From: VBDM01 sp963699535
GTDB taxonomy: Bacteria; Pseudomonadota; Gammaproteobacteria; Burkholderiales; SG8-39
Assembly: GCA_963699535.1 (NCBI GenBank)
Contig: CAVOUJ010000011.1
Coordinates: 248,001-312,000 of the forward strand
Direction: 5' to 3'
Length of the DNA: 64,000 nucleotides
How positions within the stretch are numbered: position 1 is the stretch's first letter; the number at the start of each line of letters is the position of its first letter. The notes beneath the pieces are model-generated. The model had not been told where the DNA came from and made no database searches. It saw only the letters and a program-made list of their open reading frames with translations. Below are positions 54,970 through 64,000 of this stretch, in pieces. The translations under genes and the position numbers were made by a program.

Positions 54970-54997
54970 ACCGGCCGCGCACGAAGGAGACGCAATC

Positions 54998-55968
54998 ATG
55001 ACCAGGGTGCTGAGGGTTCTGGGAATCGGAAGGACGGGCTTCGATCCGCGCGAGCGCTCGCGCGTGGCGCTGCTGGCGCTGGGAGTGCCGGTCGCGGCGA
55101 TCGCGGCGTTCCTGTGGCTGTGGTCGGCGAGCGCGGCGCGCGTGCAGACGAGCCTAGGGCAGGTGCCCGGCCCGGCGCAGGTCCTCGCGCAGGCGAAGAG
55201 CCTGCTCGAAGATCATCTGTCCGAGCGCGCCAAGCAGGCCGAGTTCACCCGGAGGCAGGAGGAGCGCAACCGGCAGCGGCTCGCCGAGGATCCCAGGGCG
55301 GAGGTGACGGTCCACAAATGGACCGGCAAGCCGACCTTCGTCGACCAGATACTCACCAGCCTCAAGACGGTGTTCACCGGATTCCTGATCGCGACGCTCA
55401 TAGCGGTGCCGCTCGGCATCCTCTGCGGCCTGAGCAAGATCGTGCAGGCGGCGCTCAACCCCATGATCCAGGTGTTCCGTCCGGTGTCGCCGCTCGCCTG
55501 GCTGCCGATCGTCACGCTGTCGTGAGCGCGGTCTACGTGACCACCGACGGAGCAATGTTTCAGAAATCCTTCCTCGTGTCCGCGATCACCGTGACGCTGT
55601 GCTCGTTGTGGCCGACGCTGATCAACACCGCGGTGGGAGTGACCTCGGTCGATCGCGACCTGCTCAACGTGTCGCGCGTGCTGCAGCTTCCCTGGAACAC
55701 CAAGGTCGCGAAGATCGTCGTGCCTTCGGCGCTCCCCTACATCTTCACCGGCATGCGCCTGTCTCTGGGCGTGGGCTGGATGGTGCTGATCGCCGCCGAG
55801 ATGCTGGCGCAGAACCCGGGCCTGGGGAAATTCGTCTGGGACGAGTTCCAGAACGGCAGCCAGGAGTCGCTCAGCCGGATCATGGTGGCGGTGCTGACCA
55901 TCGGCGTGATCGGCTTTCTGCTCGACCGGATCATGCTCGGTCTGCAGCAGCTCTCGGCGCGCGGCTGA
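54998..55968 (+). CDS. nrtB: Nitrate ABC transporter permease (one apparent frameshift)
   Basis: The protein has about 323 residues. An N-terminal helix and a charged segment (ERAKQAEFTRRQEERNRQRL) typical of NrtB come first, then the permease core FVDQILTSLKTVFTGFLIAT and FRPVSPLAWLPIVTL. The frame breaks near 55522, where a stop follows LPIVTLS, and resumes at VSAVYVTTDGAMFQKSFLVS with the ATPase-contact loop and LSLGVGWMVLIAAEMLAQNP. The restored protein is full length. Confidence 0.9.
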
Positions 55969-55979
55969 CCCAGGCTGCG

Positions 55980-57809
55980 ATGAGTCACGCCGCGACACTC
56001 GCGAAGCTTGCCCCGCAGCCGGGCTCGTCGGCGCAGGACATGGCGACGGCAGCGCCGAGCGCCGTGCCCGACGCACTCGAGCTGCGCGGCGTGGCGAAAG
56101 GCTACGGCTCGGGCAGCGCGCGCAGCGAGGTCCTGAAGGACATCGATCTGTCCATCGCCGAGGGCGAATTCGTCGCGATCGTCGGCTTCTCGGGCAGCGG
56201 CAAGACGACCTTGGTCAGCCTGCTCGCAGGCCTCGCGCAGGCCGATGCCGGGGAAGTGCTCAAGCGCGGGCACCCGGTGCTCGGACCCGGGCCGGACCGC
56301 GGCGTGGTGTTCCAGAGCTATTCGCTCATGCCCTGGCTGTCGGTGAGCGAGAACGTGGCCCTCGCGGTCGACCGCGTGTTCGCCGGCCGGCCGAAGGCCG
56401 AACGCCGCGCGCGGACTGCGCACTACGTGGAGATGGTCGGCTTGTCCGCCGCCGCGTACAAGCGGCCTGCCGAGCTCTCGGGGGGCATGCGCCAGCGCGT
56501 CGCCGTGGCCCGCGCGCTGGCGGCGAACCCGGACGTGCTGCTGCTCGACGAGCCGCTGTCGGCGCTCGACGCCCTCACGCGCGCCAACCTTCAGGACGAG
56601 ATCACGCGCATCTGGAACGAGGAGAAGAAGACGGTACTCCTCATCACCAACGACGTCGACGAGGCGCTGATCCTCGCCGACCGGATCATCCCGCTCGACC
56701 CCGGCCCGCGCGCCTCGCTCGGCCCCTCGTTCCAGGTCGAGCTGCCGCGGCCGCGCGACCGGCGCGCGCTGAACCACGACTCGCGCTTCAAGGACCTGCG
56801 CGGCGCCGTCACCCAATACCTGATCGACGCGGGCGGCCGGCGCGCCTCGAAGGGCGCGGCCAAAGTGATCCATCTTCCGCCCCTCAGACCCCGGGTGAAG
56901 GAAGAGACGCGCCGCAGCCTGCCCGCGTTCCTGCGCATGCGCCATTCGGGATGGCTCGCGGAGCTCGATGCGCGCGAGGCCGGCGCGCCGGTGATGCCGC
57001 CGCGCGCGCCCAAGGCGCGCGACGCGCGCTTCGTCGAGTTCACGCAGCTCGGCAAGGTCTATCCGACGCCCGGCGGGCCGCAGAAGGTCGTCGACGGCTT
57101 CGAGGCGAAAATCGCCAAGGGCGAGTTCATCTCGATCATCGGACACTCGGGGTGTGGTAAATCGACCGTGCTTTCGATGGCGGCAGGTCTCACGGACATC
57201 ACCGAGGGCGGCGTGATTCTCGACGGTCGCGAAATCGCCTCGGCGGGCCCGGACAGGGGGCTCGTGTTCCAGGCGCCGAGCCTGGTGCCGTGGCTCACCG
57301 CGTACGAGAACGTGGCCATCGGCGTGGAGCGCGTCTTCCCGCACGCCACCCCGGCGGAACGGCGCGACATGGTCGAGTACTACCTCGGCCGCGTCGGCCT
57401 CGCCGACGCCATGCGCAAGCGCGCCTCGGCGCTGTCGAACGGCATGAAGCAGCGCGTCGGCATCGCGCGGGCGTTTGCGCTCTCGCCGAAGCTGCTGCTC
57501 CTCGACGAGCCCTTCGGCATGCTGGATTCGCTCACGCGCTGGGAGCTTCAGGAAGTGCTGATGGAGGTGTGGGCGAAGAACCAGATCACCGCGATCGTCG
57601 TCACCCACGACGTCGACGAGGCGATCCTGCTCGCCGATCGCGTGCTGATGATGACCAACGGCCCGCGCGCGCGGGTCGGCCGCGTGCTCGACGTGCCGCT
57701 CCCGCGGCCGCGCTCGCGCCGCGCGCTGCTCGCGCACCCGCAGTACTACGAGCTGCGCGAGAACCTGATCACCTTCCTCGAGGACTGCGACCGGCACCGG
57801 GCCGGTTGA
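55980..57809 (+). CDS. Tandem ATPase of the nitrate ABC transporter (fused NrtC-NrtD type)
   Basis: The 609-residue protein contains two complete ABC ATPase domains. Domain 1 has Walker A GFSGSGKTT, signature LSGGMRQRVAVARAL and Walker B VLLLDEPLSALD. A linker of about 100 residues (around PAFLRMRHSGWLAELDAREA) follows. Domain 2 has GHSGCGKST, LSNGMKQRVGIARAF and LLLLDEPFGMLD. Cyanobacterial systems use two separate proteins, NrtC and NrtD; here both ATP sites lie on one chain and no NrtA-like regulatory domain is attached. The start is ATG 55980, 11 bases after nrtB. Confidence 0.93.
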   Translation: MSHAATLAKLAPQPGSSAQDMATAAPSAVPDALELRGVAKGYGSGSARSEVLKDIDLSIAEGEFVAIVGFSGSGKTTLVSLLAGLAQADAGEVLKRGHPVLGPGPDRGVVFQSYSLMPWLSVSENVALAVDRVFAGRPKAERRARTAHYVEMVGLSAAAYKRPAELSGGMRQRVAVARALAANPDVLLLDEPLSALDALTRANLQDEITRIWNEEKKTVLLITNDVDEALILADRIIPLDPGPRASLGPSFQVELPRPRDRRALNHDSRFKDLRGAVTQYLIDAGGRRASKGAAKVIHLPPLRPRVKEETRRSLPAFLRMRHSGWLAELDAREAGAPVMPPRAPKARDARFVEFTQLGKVYPTPGGPQKVVDGFEAKIAKGEFISIIGHSGCGKSTVLSMAAGLTDITEGGVILDGREIASAGPDRGLVFQAPSLVPWLTAYENVAIGVERVFPHATPAERRDMVEYYLGRVGLADAMRKRASALSNGMKQRVGIARAFALSPKLLLLDEPFGMLDSLTRWELQEVLMEVWAKNQITAIVVTHDVDEAILLADRVLMMTNGPRARVGRVLDVPLPRPRSRRALLAHPQYYELRENLITFLEDCDRHRAG

Positions 57810-57838
57810 CCCGGAGGCATGCGGAGGCGGCGAACGAC

Positions 57839-60269
57839 ATGAAGAAAATGAAGCTGGTCATGGTCGGCAACGGCATGGCCGGCGTGCGCACGCTCGAGGA
57901 GCTCTTGAAGATCGCGCCGGACCTCTACGAGATCACCGTGTTCGGCGCGGAGCCGCACGCGAACTACAACCGCATCCTGCTCTCGCCCGTGCTCGCGGGG
58001 GAGATGACGCTCAAGGAGATCATGCTGAACGATGTCGACTGGTACGGCCGGAACAACATCCGGCTCCATCTCGGCAAGAAAGTGGAGCGGATCGACCGCG
58101 TCGCACGGCGCGTGATCGCGGCGGACGGCACCGCCGAAGATTACGACCGCCTGCTGCTCGCCACCGGCTCCAATCCCTTCATCCTGCCGGTGCCCGGCAA
58201 GGATCTCGAAGGCGTCCTGACCTACCGCGACATCGGCGACACCAACGCGATGATCGAGGCGTCGAAGAAGTACCGTCACGCGGTGGTCATCGGCGGCGGG
58301 CCTGCTCGGCCTGGAGGCGGCGAACGGCTTGAAGCTGCGCGGCATGAACGTCACCGTCGTGCACCTCATGGAATGGCTGATGGAGCGCCAGCTCGACCGT
58401 ACCGCGGCGCAGCTCCTGCAGCAGTCGCTCGAGGCGAAGGGATTGCATTTCCTCCTACAGAAGCAGACTGCCGGGATCGTCGGCAACGCGGGCGGGCGCG
58501 TGAGCGGCGTGCGGTTCAAGGACGGTTCCGAGATCGCGGCGGACCTCGTCGTGATGGCGATCGGGATCCGGCCGAACACCGGGCTCGCCGAGTCGGCCGG
58601 CCTGTACTGCAACCGCGGAATCGTGGTGAACGACACGATGCAGACCTACGATCCGAAGATCTACGCGGTGGGCGAGTGCGCCGCGCACCGCGGCGTCGCC
58701 TACGGGCTGGTCGCGCCGCTCTTCGAGATGGCCAAGGTGTGCGCAAACCACCTCGCGCATTTCGGCATTGGCCGCTACACCGGCTCGGTGACCTCGACCA
58801 AGCTGAAAGTGACCGGGATCGATCTCTTCTCGGCGGGGGAATTCACGGGCGGCGCCGGCACCGAGGACATCGTCCTCAACGACACGCTGGGCGGCGTGTA
58901 CAAGAAGATCGTGCTGCGCGAAAACCGCGTGGTCGGGACCGTGCTCTACGGCGATACCGCCGACGGCTCGTGGTATTTCCAGCTCCTGCGCGACAAGCAG
59001 GACGTCGCCGGGATCCGCGATCAGCTGATGTTCGGCCAGAATCACCTGGGCAACACCGGGCACCAGGGCCAGAGCCGCGCGGCGGCGATGGCCGACACGA
59101 TGGAGGTGTGCGGCTGCAACGGCGTATGCAAAGGCGCCATCGTCAAGGCGATCAAGGAGAAGGGCCTGTTCACGCTCGACGACGTGAGGAAGCACACCAA
59201 GGCCTCGAGCTCCTGCGGCTCGTGCACCGGCCTCGTCGAGCAGATCCTCGCCTCGACGGTCGGTGGCGCCTACCAGCCGGAAGCCGCGAAAGTGAAGCCC
59301 CTGTGCGGCTGCACCGACTACACCCACGAGGAAGTGCGCAGGACGATCCGCGAGCAGAAGCTGCTGTCGATCCCGGCGGTGATGAAGTTCCTCGAGTGGC
59401 GCGAGCCGAACGGCTGCGCGAGCTGCCGTCCCGCGCTCAACTACTACCTGCTGTGCGCCTGGCCGCACGAGTACAGGGACGACCCGCAGTCGCGCTTCAT
59501 CAACGAGCGCGCGCACGCCAATATCCAGAAGGACGGCACCTTCTCGGTCGTTCCGCGCATGTTCGGCGGCATCACCAGCTCGGATCAGCTGCGGCGCATC
59601 GCCGACGTGGTGGACAAATACAAGATCCCGACGGTGAAGGTGACCGGCGGCCAGCGCATCGACCTGCTCGGCGTGAAGAAGGACGACCTGCCCAAGGTGT
59701 GGCGCGACCTCGACATGCCGTCGGGGCACGCCTACGCCAAGGCCCTGCGCACGGTGAAGACCTGCGTCGGCTCGGAGTGGTGCCGCTTCGGCGTGCAGGA
59801 CTCGACCAACATGGGCATAGACCTGGAGAAGGACCTGTGGAGGATGTACGCGCCGCACAAGGTGAAGATGGCGGTGTCGGGCTGCCCGCGCAACTGCGCC
59901 GAGTCCGGCGTCAAGGACGTCGGCGTGATCGGCGTCGAGTCCGGCTGGGAGATCTACGTCGGCGGCAACGGCGGCATCAAGACCGAGGTCGCGCAGTTCC
60001 TGTGCAAGGTGAAGACGCGCGAGGAGGTGCTGGAATACGCCGGCGCATTCCTGCAGCTCTACCGGGAGGAGGCGCGCTACCTCGACCGCACCGTGCACTA
60101 CGTCAAGCGCGTCGGCCTGGACGAGATCAAGAAGCGGATCGTCGAGGACGCGGCCAACCGCAAGGCGCTGTACGCACGGCTCAAGCATGCCCTCGAGGGC
60201 GTGCCAGATCCGTGGAAGGAGCGTGCGGCCGGCGAGGATCGCCGCGAGTTCGAGGCACTCGCGGTATGA
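57839..60269 (+). CDS. nirB: Nitrite reductase [NAD(P)H] large subunit (one apparent frameshift)
   Basis: The protein has about 809 residues. It starts MKKMKLVMVGNGMAGVRTLE (FAD domain). An extra G near 58302 breaks GGG before LLGLEAANGLKLRGMNVTVV. BFD-type [2Fe-2S] cysteines follow (VCGCNGVCKGAIV, SSCGSCTGLVEQI). The C-terminal sulfite/nitrite reductase half binds sirohaem and [4Fe-4S] through TCVGSEWCRFGVQDS and GCPRNCAESGVKD. It reduces nitrite to ammonium in the cytoplasm. Confidence 0.94.
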
Positions 60270-60605
60270 AGGCGGCGGCGCTGCGCGATCTGCGCGTGAC
60301 GGGCTGGGTCAGGGTGTGCCGCCTGGAGGACATCCCGCCGCTCGGCGCGCGCGTGGTCCGGCGCGCGGACGGCGATGTGGCCGTGTTCCGGAACGCCGGG
60401 GACGAAGTGTTCGCGCTCGCTGGACCGCTGCCCGCACAAGGGCGGGCCGCTGTCGCAGGGCATCGTGCACGGGAACAAGGTTGCCTGCCCCCTGCACGGC
60501 TGGAACATCCGGCTCGAAGACGGCTGCGCGGTCGCCCCGGACGAAGGCTGTACAACGGTTTTCCCGGTGCGCGTCGAAAGTGGAGAGATCTTCCTGAAGA
60601 CCTGA
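60266..60605 (+). CDS. nirD: Nitrite reductase small subunit, Rieske-like (one apparent frameshift)
   Basis: The protein has about 112 residues. GWVRVCRLEDIPPLGARVVR begins a Rieske fold. After a frame change near 60423 come DRCPHKGGPLSQG and ACPLHGWNIRLEDG, the two C-x-H and C-x2-H ligand boxes, both complete. Many NirD proteins lack the cluster ligands, so this one may carry a real [2Fe-2S] centre. The start overlaps the nirB stop (ATGA). Confidence 0.9.
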
Positions 60606-60810
60606 CTTTCGGACTGTCTCGCAAGTCCAAGCCGGTCGCCCGCCGGGCCACAGGGGGACCCGGGGAGGTGGACCTACCTGCCCCTTGTCGGGCAGACTCT
60701 CATTTCCTTGACGGGGATCAACGAGCGAATCTCCCGCCTCGGTACCGTAAGCGAGCCGTCTTCGGCGCAAGGGGGGCCGTATTTCAACCTTTGATCGAAG
60801 GAGAAAGAAC

Positions 60811-61368
60811 ATGAACACCCGTATGCCAATGGTGGCTGGCTTGGGATTCGCATTGGTGCTGCTAACGGGCTCGGCACAGGCCGCGGACAGCGGTTTCTAC
60901 CTGGGCGCCGGGGCAGGACAGGCTCAGATATCCGATGACCCGTCGCAACTCACCGGCAAGTTCGACGAGAGCAGCACGTCCTACCGGGGGTTCGTCGGCT
61001 ACCGTCTCGGGGTGATCCCGATTCTCGATTTCGCCGGCGAGATCGGCTACGCGGATCTGGGCTCGGCCGAAAGTACCATCGGCGGGACGGCGACGAAATA
61101 CCAGGCCAAAGGCGCGGACGCGTCCGTCCTGGTGATCTTTCCGATCACGATCCTCGACCTGTACGGCCGCTTTGGCGCGATGAAGTACGACCTGGACAAG
61201 ACCTTCAGCGGCGCCACGACCAGCAGCAGCGGCACGGCGGGGGTCTATGGCGTGGGCTTGGGTTTGCGGTTCGGGCTCCTCGGCGTGCGTGCGGAGTACG
61301 ACCGCATCGACATCAAGGAGCTCAAGAGCGTCGACGTGGGGATGGTGAGCGTTTACTTCCAGTTCTGA
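60811..61368 (+). CDS. Small outer-membrane beta-barrel protein
   Basis: The protein has 185 residues. The signal peptide (VAGLGFALVLLTGSAQA) is followed by an eight-strand barrel pattern of alternating residues: SGFYLGAGAGQAQISDD, STSYRGFVGYRLG, GVYGVGLGLRFGLLG, ending with aromatic YFQF as needed for BAM insertion. It resembles OmpA/Ail-type porin-like proteins. Function is unknown. AAGGAGAAAG precedes ATG 60811. Confidence 0.85.
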   Translation: MNTRMPMVAGLGFALVLLTGSAQAADSGFYLGAGAGQAQISDDPSQLTGKFDESSTSYRGFVGYRLGVIPILDFAGEIGYADLGSAESTIGGTATKYQAKGADASVLVIFPITILDLYGRFGAMKYDLDKTFSGATTSSSGTAGVYGVGLGLRFGLLGVRAEYDRIDIKELKSVDVGMVSVYFQF

Positions 61369-61564
61369 TTCCTAGGAAGTGGAGTCGGCGGCCGTGTGCG
61401 CCGCTGCCTGCCCGCGCCCTGCGCATGCGGGGCGATCGGTCGCCGCGGCATAGCTGGGGCTCAATATGCCGGCGCCGTACGTGTGCGGTAAGAACGCGGG
61501 AAGGCCACGATTGCTGCTGAACGCTGCTCGGGGCGACGAGTGTACGATGGTGTTGGCTGCAATC

Positions 61565-62488
61565 ATGAAGAACATCATCCTCACCGCCAAGAACGACAAG
61601 CGCGTCGAGTTCTACGACAGCGCAACGCACGTAAGGCTCGCGGGGCTCGACATGCCGGCGCCGGTGCACGAGCTCGCGCTCACGCGCGAACGAGCCTACG
61701 GCACGGTGTACGGCGGCGGCATATTCGGCAAGAACAAGGATCCGGATCATCGCGTCGTGGTCGTCGACCTCGCCGCGCGGGAGGTCGACGGGTTCATCGA
61801 CGTCGGAACCTACCTCGCCCCGCACGGGATCATGTTCGGCGCCGACGGCCTGTTGTGGGTGACTGCAGAATTGAACAATGCCATTGTCGGCATCGACGTC
61901 GTGCGGCGCAAAGTCGTCGCCGCCATCGACACCGGCGGCGCGGCGCACTGGCTGACTGTCTCGCCCGACGGCGCTCTCGCCTACGTCGCCCACAAGCAGA
62001 CGCCTTGCCTCGCCATCGTCGATTTGCTGAAACGCCGCGTCGCCGGTCAGGTGGACATCCCGAACCGCTGCGAAGGGGTTGCGCTCTCGAAGGACGGCGA
62101 GCGGCTATACGTAGCTTCGCACACCGCGGCGGAGCTCAACGAGATCGACACGCGCAGCGAAAGGCTGATCCGCAGCATCCACATCGAAGGCGGCGGCGAG
62201 GATAGAGCGCAGCTGCGCCGCGTGCGTATCTCGCCGGACGAGCGCTGGCTGCTGTTTTCGTCGCACGTCGACGGCAATGTCGCCGTCTTCAGCCTGCCCG
62301 ATCTCGAACAGACCGCGCTCGTCAAGGTCGGCAAGGCGCCGATGGGCTTCGGGTTCCCGGCCGATGCGGACCGGGCGCTGGTGTGCAATCACGACGACGG
62401 CGTGGTGTCCGTGCTCGACCTTGCGGCCGGCGCGGTCACGGCTTCGTTTGCGACCGGCAACGGCTGCGAGTTCGTCGAGTACTACTGA
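61565..62488 (+). CDS. YncE/lactonase-like beta-propeller protein
   Basis: The 307-residue protein has repeated blade motifs: VVVVDLAAREVDGFIDVG, VGIDVVRRKVVAAIDTGGAA, LAIVDLLKRRVAGQVDIP and VSVLDLAAGAVTASFATGNG. No signal peptide is seen from ATG 61565. In-frame ATG 61547 (MVLAAIMKN) is a possible earlier start. The cysteine in NGCEFVEYY is near the end. The substrate is unknown. The stop overlaps the convergent waaF stop by 3 bases. Confidence 0.82.
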   Translation: MKNIILTAKNDKRVEFYDSATHVRLAGLDMPAPVHELALTRERAYGTVYGGGIFGKNKDPDHRVVVVDLAAREVDGFIDVGTYLAPHGIMFGADGLLWVTAELNNAIVGIDVVRRKVVAAIDTGGAAHWLTVSPDGALAYVAHKQTPCLAIVDLLKRRVAGQVDIPNRCEGVALSKDGERLYVASHTAAELNEIDTRSERLIRSIHIEGGGEDRAQLRRVRISPDERWLLFSSHVDGNVAVFSLPDLEQTALVKVGKAPMGFGFPADADRALVCNHDDGVVSVLDLAAGAVTASFATGNGCEFVEYY

Positions 62489-63517
62489 CGCCGGACCCCG
62501 GCCGCAGGGTCGATCGCGGCAATCTCCTGCATCACGCGCTCGGGCAGCAAATCGTTCATGCACTTGAAGTGCCCCAGAGGGCACTCGCGCGCGTAGCAGG
62601 GGCTGCATTCGATTCCGGTTCGCACGAGGCGCGCCCGCGCCGAGAGCGGCGGCGTGTGCTCGGGGCTGGAGGAGCCGTACAGCGCGACCACTGGGCGTCC
62701 GACGCCTGCCGCGACGTGCATCAGCCCGGAGTCGTTGCTCACGACCACTTCGGCGAGCGAGAGGAGGTCGATGGCGCCGGCGAGATCGGTCTTCCCGCAC
62801 AGGTTGATCGCGGCGCCGCCGGAAAGCCGAACGACATCCTCGCCGATGGCCTTGTCCTTGTCAGACCCGAACAGCCACACCGCCCGGCCCTTTGCCGCGA
62901 GCCTTCGCGCGAGCTCGGCGAAATGCCGCGCCGGCCAGCGCTTCGCCGGCCCGTATTCGGCGCCCGGGCAGAACGCGGCGACGGGTTTCTCGCGCGAGAG
63001 CCCCAGACGCTCGAGCGTCGCGAGACGGTTCGCGTCGTCGACGCGGAGACGTACCCCGGGCAGCGGCCGCACGACCGGCTCTCCCGGCTTCTCCGCAAGC
63101 TGCGCGTAGCGCTCGGCCATCAGCGGCAGGCGTTTTGCGTCGAGCTTGTGCACGACGTTGAGCAGGCCGTAGCGCAGCTCGCCGACGAAACCCGGCGCGA
63201 CGCGGAATGCCCGCGAAGAACGGAATCAGCGCCGACTTGAAGGTGTTCGGCAGCACGATCGCTTCGCTCGTAGCCGCGGGACGCGCAGGCTGCGGCCGAG
63301 GCGCCAGCGCGCCGAGAGCTTCAGCTCGCCGTGCCCGAACGGCGCTTCGATGACCTCGTTGATCTCGGGCATGCGGCGCAGGACCGGCGCGGTCCACGCC
63401 GGAGCGAGCGCGTCGATCCCGACGCCGGGGAGTTTCTCGCCGCAGACGCGCGAAGAGCGGCTGGGCGAGCAGCGTGTCGCCGATCCAGTTCGGCGCGACG
63501 ATGAGGATCTTCGGCAC
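62482..63517 (-). CDS. waaF: Lipopolysaccharide heptosyltransferase II (three apparent frameshifts)
   Basis: The GT9 enzyme has about 345 residues. GTG 63517 starts VPKILIVAPNWIGDTLLAQP, typical of WaaF. Frame changes near 63445, 63277 and 63208 connect GVGIDALAPAWTAPVLRRMP, SEAIVLPNTFKSALIPFFAG and the intact second half: AAFCPGAEYGPAKRWPARHF (GAEYGPAKRWP is diagnostic for heptosyltransferase II) and VVSNDSGLMHVAAGVGRPVV. It adds the second heptose to the lipopolysaccharide core. Confidence 0.9.
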
Positions 63518-63524
63518 AGGGCGC

Positions 63525-63723
63525 TCAGTGGCCCTTGGGACGCTGGCCCTTGTAGACGTAGCGCGTGCCGCAGTAGGGGCAGAGCATCTGGCCCGCCTTG
63601 GCGACATCCAGGAACACCCGCGGATGCATGCACCACACCGGCGACTTCGGCGTGGGGCAGTGCAGGGGAAGATCGGACTCGCGTGACCTCGACCTGGCGG
63701 CTCGCCTGCTCGTTCGCACCCAT
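63525..63723 (-). CDS. Zinc-finger domain protein (zf-CHCC; one apparent frameshift)
   Basis: The protein has about 66 residues. ATG 63723 overlaps the ilvE stop (TGATG). MGANEQASRQVEVTR is followed, after a frame change near 63685, by ESDLPLHCPTPKSPVW and then MLCPYCGTRYVYKG with zinc ligands. Related proteins accompany ilvE and waaF in many betaproteobacteria and resemble the mitochondrial complex I accessory NDUFS6 fold; a role here is not established. Confidence 0.85.
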
Positions 63724-64000
63724 CAGGCTTTTTCTTTGGATTTCGCCGCGGCCTTTTCGTGCACCGGCGAGAGCCAGTCCTTGTGCTTGGCGACCTTGCC
63801 GGCGACGACGTCGAAGAAGAGCTTCTGGATCTTGGCCGTGACCGGTCCGCGCGCGCCCGAGCCGATCGTGCGGCCGTCGAGCTCCCGGATCGGCGTGACT
63901 TCGGCCGCGGTGCCGGTGAAGAAAGCCTCGTCGGCGATGTAGATGTCGTCGCGAGTGATGCGCCGGGAGATGACCTCGTAGCCCAGTTCGTTCGCCAGCG
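63723..64000 (-). CDS. ilvE: Branched-chain amino acid aminotransferase, C-terminal part (partial)
   Basis: The gene runs off the window end. The visible 92 residues (LANELGYEVISRRITRDDIY, then ADEAFFTGTAAEVTPIRELD and GARGPVTAKIQKLFFDVVAG) are the C-terminal part of fold-type IV IlvE, including the T-A-A phosphate-contacting segment. It transaminates leucine, isoleucine and valine with pyridoxal phosphate. The stop overlaps the zinc-finger gene start. Confidence 0.93.
   Translation of the reverse strand, partial: LANELGYEVISRRITRDDIYIADEAFFTGTAAEVTPIRELDGRTIGSGARGPVTAKIQKLFFDVVAGKVAKHKDWLSPVHEKAAAKSKEKA

Noticed and set aside
1..64000. Mobile elements, defence systems, CRISPR arrays or integrative elements
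   Set aside because: No transposase, integrase, direct-repeat array, tRNA-associated att site or toxin-antitoxin pair could be recognised on either strand.

Overview
The window reads as a GC-rich betaproteobacterial chromosome segment. The order is not resolved; Rhodocyclales, Burkholderiales or a related environmental lineage would all fit. The evidence is the gene orders rsmI / lpoA-yraN-diaA-dolP, birA-coaX-SPOR, ilvE-zinc finger-waaF and split pntAA-pntAB-pntB, a class A RNase P RNA, and many start/stop overlaps of the ATGA, GTGA and TTGA type. No insertion sequence, phage, CRISPR array or tRNA was found. The segment looks like core chromosome with metabolic and signalling modules.

Layout. 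0-2 kb: the end of glcF and a DHA2 drug exporter. 2-8.7 kb: a tightly coupled signalling operon with a class III nucleotide cyclase carrying AAA/TPR modules, a response regulator fused to a thioredoxin-reductase-like flavoprotein, a cyclic-nucleotide-binding histidine kinase and a DUF3307 membrane protein. 8.8-16.7 kb: an ABC exporter, a substrate-binding/permease fusion of the osmoprotectant type, a methyltransferase, a large LuxR regulator and a cupin. 16.9-21.1 kb: proton-translocating transhydrogenase, a LutC-like protein and an OmpA-like protein. 21.2-26.9 kb (minus): a trehalose operon, namely a membrane-anchored trehalose-6-phosphate synthase, its phosphatase, a GH15 glycosidase and a ROK sugar kinase. 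27-34.8 kb: an ion/citrate-type transporter, a TRAP transporter, an amidase and a 2-hydroxyacid dehydrogenase. 35-49.6 kb: housekeeping genes (phosphomannomutase, glpQ, birA, coaX, rfaE2, gpx, the dolP-diaA-yraN-lpoA/rsmI block, pyrC) and rnpB. 49.6-60.6 kb: nitrate assimilation, with a small CbiX chelatase, a CBS protein, nasA, and divergent nrtA-nrtB-nrtCD-nirB-nirD. 60.8-64 kb: an outer-membrane barrel, a beta-propeller, waaF, a zinc-finger protein and the end of ilvE.

The nitrate genes form one functional unit. NrtABCD imports nitrate, NasA reduces it to nitrite and NirBD reduces nitrite to ammonium. The small CbiX protein could supply the metal-insertion step for NirB sirohaem. The nasA-nrtA intergenic region holds two divergent sigma-54-type promoters flanking one NtrC-like palindrome, so nitrogen-limitation control can be read from the DNA. 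The trehalose operon, the betaine-type transporter and the cation-transporter-like gene suggest adaptation to osmotic change.

About 34 single-base frame breaks interrupt 20 otherwise well-conserved genes, many of them essential, with no accompanying nonsense mutations. They are best read as errors in the sequence or assembly rather than gene decay. Broken genes are therefore given as one full-length span with the break positions stated.
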